This document shows, piece after piece, positions 25,172 through 27,940 of a DNA stretch of 27,940 nucleotides (positions within the stretch are counted from its first letter, which is position 1; every line of letters starts with the position of its first letter). Position numbers and translations under genes: made by a program. This DNA comes from CAZGSG01 sp964528095. GTDB lineage: Bacteria > Bacteroidota > Bacteroidia > Chitinophagales > Chitinophagaceae. The notes under the pieces were generated by a model. That model was not told where the DNA came from. It searched no databases and saw only the letters and a list, made by a program, of their open reading frames with translations. The stretch spans positions 1 through 27,940 of the forward strand of contig CAZGSG010000037.1 in NCBI GenBank assembly GCA_964528095.1, given 5' to 3'.

Positions 25172-27193
25172 TTATCGGATAAGCGTGGTTGTTCCCTTTT
25201 GAAATACTTTTTCACCCGTAACGATATGCGTATAACTTAAAAACCATACGAATACATCGGGTGCCTGGGGAATACCTTTGATTTTTCCATCCCATTTTTT
25301 TGTCCAGTCACGTGTCTCAAATACCAACTGTCCCCAACGATTAAATACGCGGAATTCCAGGTTATCTGCTTTCAGTGCATTGTTGGGGAAAAGGTAATCA
25401 TTCAATCCATCTCCATTTGGTGTGAAAGCAGTTGGTACTGCTATGAAACAATTATTTAATACACGTATTTTTTTGGAGATGCTATCTGTACAATTGAGAG
25501 CATTGTTGACGGCTTTCAATTTAATGGTATAATATCTTTCTGTATTATCATTGGGGAATAAATAGGGCTGTGGTGTCTTTAATCCGCTGAGATTATTAAT
25601 AGCAGTGCCAAAATTCCATTGCCAGCTGTCTATCAGACCGGTAGAAGTATTGGTTAACACAAGTGGATCTTCGGGACATAGTACCGGGGGCATTTCAAAA
25701 CCTACTTTTACTTCATTATCCATTACAATTGTACGCGTTACCGTGTCACTGCATACTCCATTTGTAACAGCTAATTGCACTGTATTAGTACTTGATGCCG
25801 GAAATACAATTGTATGATTAGGATTATTCGAATTAATAGTTGAGTTGAAGGTCCAATGCCATTTGTTCACATCATTAGCGCCATTATGCGTAAATGACAA
25901 GGAGTTAAACCGGCAATCTAATTGGGAAGTATAAGTAAAATCTGCTGATACCGTGTCTACTGCGGTAAAGTTCCTGGAATGCACGGGTAGTTGTATACCG
26001 CATTCATCAATGACCGTACTTCCATCTGTTCCTGCTTTTAATGTAAGTGTATAAAGGCCTTTGGTATAAACAGGAGTAGTGAATTTTACAATAATAAAAT
26101 CTGTTTTTCCATTTACACAATTACCAGTAGCGGATGATACACTGATAGGCGTAGGGCCCGTAACGGAAAAATCGCTTCCGTCTGCTGCGATAGTGCTGCA
26201 ATCTATTTTTTTAGGAAAATAAACTTTTACTTCCTGCGGCGCGCAGTTTACTTTACCGATACTATCCGCAAATATGGGTTGGGGAATATTGTAGAAAAAA
26301 GGGATCTGCAGATTTTGAGCAATTGAATGATCACAGTTATCAAGCAGCGTTGTACCATCGCTTCCATTGTTGACGATCACATCATAGTTGCCGTTGGTCA
26401 ATGGTGCAGCAAGTGTCAGTACCAATTCCTGGAAATCGAATGCGAATGAACAGCTATCGGGCGTGGCCGCAATGACTGCAGGACCTCCATTGGAAATGGA
26501 AAACTCGGATCCTGACAGGGTAAGGCTGCTGCATTTTACTCTTTTATTGAGGCGTACGGTGATTTTCTTACCGTCGCAGTCCGGTTTGGCCGATAATACT
26601 GTTGGAAGTATAGGGTCGGTGATCACAGCAGTGCCTCCTCCAAATGACAATGAATAACCGCTTTGTGAATCTGTATAATGACTGACCAGCAGGATATAAG
26701 TATGGCCGACTATAAGCGTAGGCATGATGCTGAATGTAGGACGCCCATCACTTGGCACAGAAGCGCATTGTACATTCGATGTACCTGTTGAAGACGCACC
26801 CGTAAGTCCAAAAGTGCCTGCCCAGTTCGCTATTACGAATAAACTGGCATCGGTATATACATCGTTGGGATCATGACCGGTGATATCAAAAAGTTGCCAG
26901 TCATAGTCATCACCCAGATCATTCGGGGTGATCGTAAATCCAAGTGTACCCGCCTGGTAGCAGGTAAACTTATACCAGAAGGGATTTTTATCCTGGTATT
27001 GCGCACCATCATTACAGCCCGGCACGATCATATTGGTACTACCGCAAATAGGCACATTAGTTTGTACAAAAGTGGTGGTACCGCATACGGGGAAAGCAGT
27101 GGATGGATTTTGCCCAAGCGTGGTACAGGACTGCGAGTAGCTTTTTAAGCTAAGGAATAAACAAAAAACAAGAACAATAAGCGCTCCTCGCAT
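25172..27193 (-). CDS. T9SS-secreted multidomain protein with type B (gliding-motility-type) C-terminal domain
   Basis: A 673-residue secreted protein with a signal peptide (MRGALIVLVFCLFLSLKSYSQ). Residues ~22-190 form a Cys-rich beta domain (NPFWYKFTCYQAGTLGFTI, DDYDWQLFDITG) seen in other Bacteroidota surface proteins. Two Ig-like domains with a shared Cys pattern follow (about 195-300, KRVKCSSLTLSGSEFSI; about 305-410, KKIDCSTIAADGSDFSV). Two PKD-like domains come next (about 415-490, WHWTFNSTINS; 495-575, WQWNFGTAINN). The end is a type B sorting domain: VPTAFTPNGDGLNDYLFP, VFNRWGQLVF and KWDGKIKG, closing with KGTTTLIR. It is a likely SprA/T9SS cargo, and its terminal domain is closely similar to that of the protein at 15945-18566. 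The surface role is not known. The ATG at 27193 is a clear start. Confidence 0.93.
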   Translation of the reverse strand: MRGALIVLVFCLFLSLKSYSQSCTTLGQNPSTAFPVCGTTTFVQTNVPICGSTNMIVPGCNDGAQYQDKNPFWYKFTCYQAGTLGFTITPNDLGDDYDWQLFDITGHDPNDVYTDASLFVIANWAGTFGLTGASSTGTSNVQCASVPSDGRPTFSIMPTLIVGHTYILLVSHYTDSQSGYSLSFGGGTAVITDPILPTVLSAKPDCDGKKITVRLNKRVKCSSLTLSGSEFSISNGGPAVIAATPDSCSFAFDFQELVLTLAAPLTNGNYDVIVNNGSDGTTLLDNCDHSIAQNLQIPFFYNIPQPIFADSIGKVNCAPQEVKVYFPKKIDCSTIAADGSDFSVTGPTPISVSSATGNCVNGKTDFIIVKFTTPVYTKGLYTLTLKAGTDGSTVIDECGIQLPVHSRNFTAVDTVSADFTYTSQLDCRFNSLSFTHNGANDVNKWHWTFNSTINSNNPNHTIVFPASSTNTVQLAVTNGVCSDTVTRTIVMDNEVKVGFEMPPVLCPEDPLVLTNTSTGLIDSWQWNFGTAINNLSGLKTPQPYLFPNDNTERYYTIKLKAVNNALNCTDSISKKIRVLNNCFIAVPTAFTPNGDGLNDYLFPNNALKADNLEFRVFNRWGQLVFETRDWTKKWDGKIKGIPQAPDVFVWFLSYTHIVTGEKVFQKGTTTLIR

Positions 27194-27401
27194 AAGGGAA
27201 ATTAATTTTCAAAATTCGCTATAATCACCAGGAAACTCTCACTGGTACCGGGTCTGTGATCTTCATTCCTGCCGCTAATTTCCGGCTAAGATAATCGCAA
27301 AATCCTGCCGGAACGAAAAATGATCTGCCGGAAAATATTCTTTCCCGTTTGATCACCTATAAGACAACCAACCATCGCATTTCGATGCATTTCTGGCCGA
27401 T

Positions 27402-27940
27402 TTAAGAGGCAAGACAGTATGTTTTTCCGGGAAGAGAACTGATAAGGCCTTTTAGTTCCATATGCAGAATGGCTTCAGCTACCGCACTGCTGCTCAGGCC
27501 GCTTTTCAGATTGATCTCGTCGATATGCATTGTGTTCCGGTCATTTAATATTTCCATAATAATTCGTTCGTTTGGCATTAATTCTATAAAGAGCTCTTTC
27601 TGTCTGTTTTGAACAGGTTTTTTTTCTTCCCAACCCATCAATTCGATCAATTCACCAGCATTATTCAGCAATATAGCTTTATTGGTCCTGATCAGTTTAT
27701 TACAACCGGTACTTTTAAGATCCGTGACCTTGCCGGGGAATGCAAATACATCTTTATTGTAATTGTTCGCCAGTTCAGCAGTGATCATGCTTCCGCCTTT
27801 GACACCTGTTTCTACTACAATCGTTGCATCACTCATGCCCGCTACAATCCTGTTGCGCGTGGGAAAATTATGTTTATCGGGATTCGTCCTGCTACAGAAT
27901 TCTGTAAGCAGTCCGCCATGCCTGATCATTTCTTTTGCCA
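27402..27940 (-). CDS. dprA: DNA-processing protein DprA, C-terminal part (partial)
   Basis: The frame is open to the window edge, so the N-terminal part is missing; the first codons seen read AKEMIRHGGLLTEF, inside the Rossmann-like DprA domain. Family features that follow are FPTRNRIVAGMSDATIVVE, GVKGGSMITAELA, and VFAFPGKVTDLKSTGCNKLI. The last ~60 residues are the winged-helix DprA C-terminal domain (ERIIMEILNDRNTMHIDEIN, AVAEAILHMELKGLI), ending LPGKTYCLAS. DprA binds incoming single-stranded DNA and loads RecA during natural transformation; it is also widespread in bacteria not known to be transformable. The internal ATG at 27929 should not be taken as the start, as the preceding codons are still homologous in character. 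Confidence 0.94.
   Translation of the reverse strand, partial: AKEMIRHGGLLTEFCSRTNPDKHNFPTRNRIVAGMSDATIVVETGVKGGSMITAELANNYNKDVFAFPGKVTDLKSTGCNKLIRTNKAILLNNAGELIELMGWEEKKPVQNRQKELFIELMPNERIIMEILNDRNTMHIDEINLKSGLSSSAVAEAILHMELKGLISSLPGKTYCLAS

Overview
The window looks like chromosomal DNA of a Bacteroidota bacterium, most likely Chitinophagaceae or a close relative. The evidence is a full-length SprA (the outer-membrane translocon of the type IX secretion system, T9SS), two secreted proteins with the T9SS type B (gliding-motility-type) C-terminal domain, a TlpA-type thiol-disulfide protein, a collagen-like lipoprotein, and promoter boxes of the Bacteroidota form TAnnTTTG just upstream of several starts. 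No tRNA, rRNA, CRISPR array, phage gene or intact transposase gene was seen.

Layout. 1-477: start of a beta-lactamase-family serine hydrolase, cut by the window edge. 749-1972: a PLP enzyme of the Cys/Met metabolism family. 2141-4075: a large TlpA-like secreted thioredoxin-fold protein, convergent with fabH (4126-5118). 5414-13313: ruvA followed by sprA, which alone fills 7.3 kb. 13314-14049: a non-coding stretch packed with three kinds of repeat. 14050-15526: a small secreted hypothetical protein and a YdfG-like short-chain dehydrogenase. 15527-15944: a second repeat-bearing gap. 15945-21085: a minus-strand cluster lnt, alpha/beta hydrolase, T9SS type B cargo protein. 21355-22716: a DUF2339-like membrane protein, convergent with guaB (22763-24256). 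24553-25071: collagen-like lipoprotein, convergent with a second T9SS type B cargo protein (25172-27193). 27402-27940: the C-terminal part of dprA.

How the genes relate. Most are housekeeping (fatty acid initiation, GMP synthesis, Holliday-junction processing, lipoprotein maturation, DNA uptake processing). The envelope theme is strong: SprA exports proteins that carry C-terminal signals like those on the two large PKD/Ig-like proteins here, and Lnt completes lipoprotein acylation, for which the collagen-like protein is a likely client.

No clearly new protein system is visible. The least explained DNA is non-coding: (i) a structured dispersed repeat of about 165 bp in three copies, two of them inverted around a two-gene block, with a REP-like GGAG-plus-hairpin end; (ii) three 52-bp degenerate tandem units; (iii) a pair of inverted arms of about 58 bp rich in CCCGGG; and (iv) long AT-rich palindromes of one sequence family at two convergent gene junctions, whose stems also encode the C-terminal tails of the upstream proteins. 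Several apparent N-terminal extensions begin at TTG or GTG and were shortened to the first good ATG; sprA and lnt are the two genes where a non-ATG start looks real.
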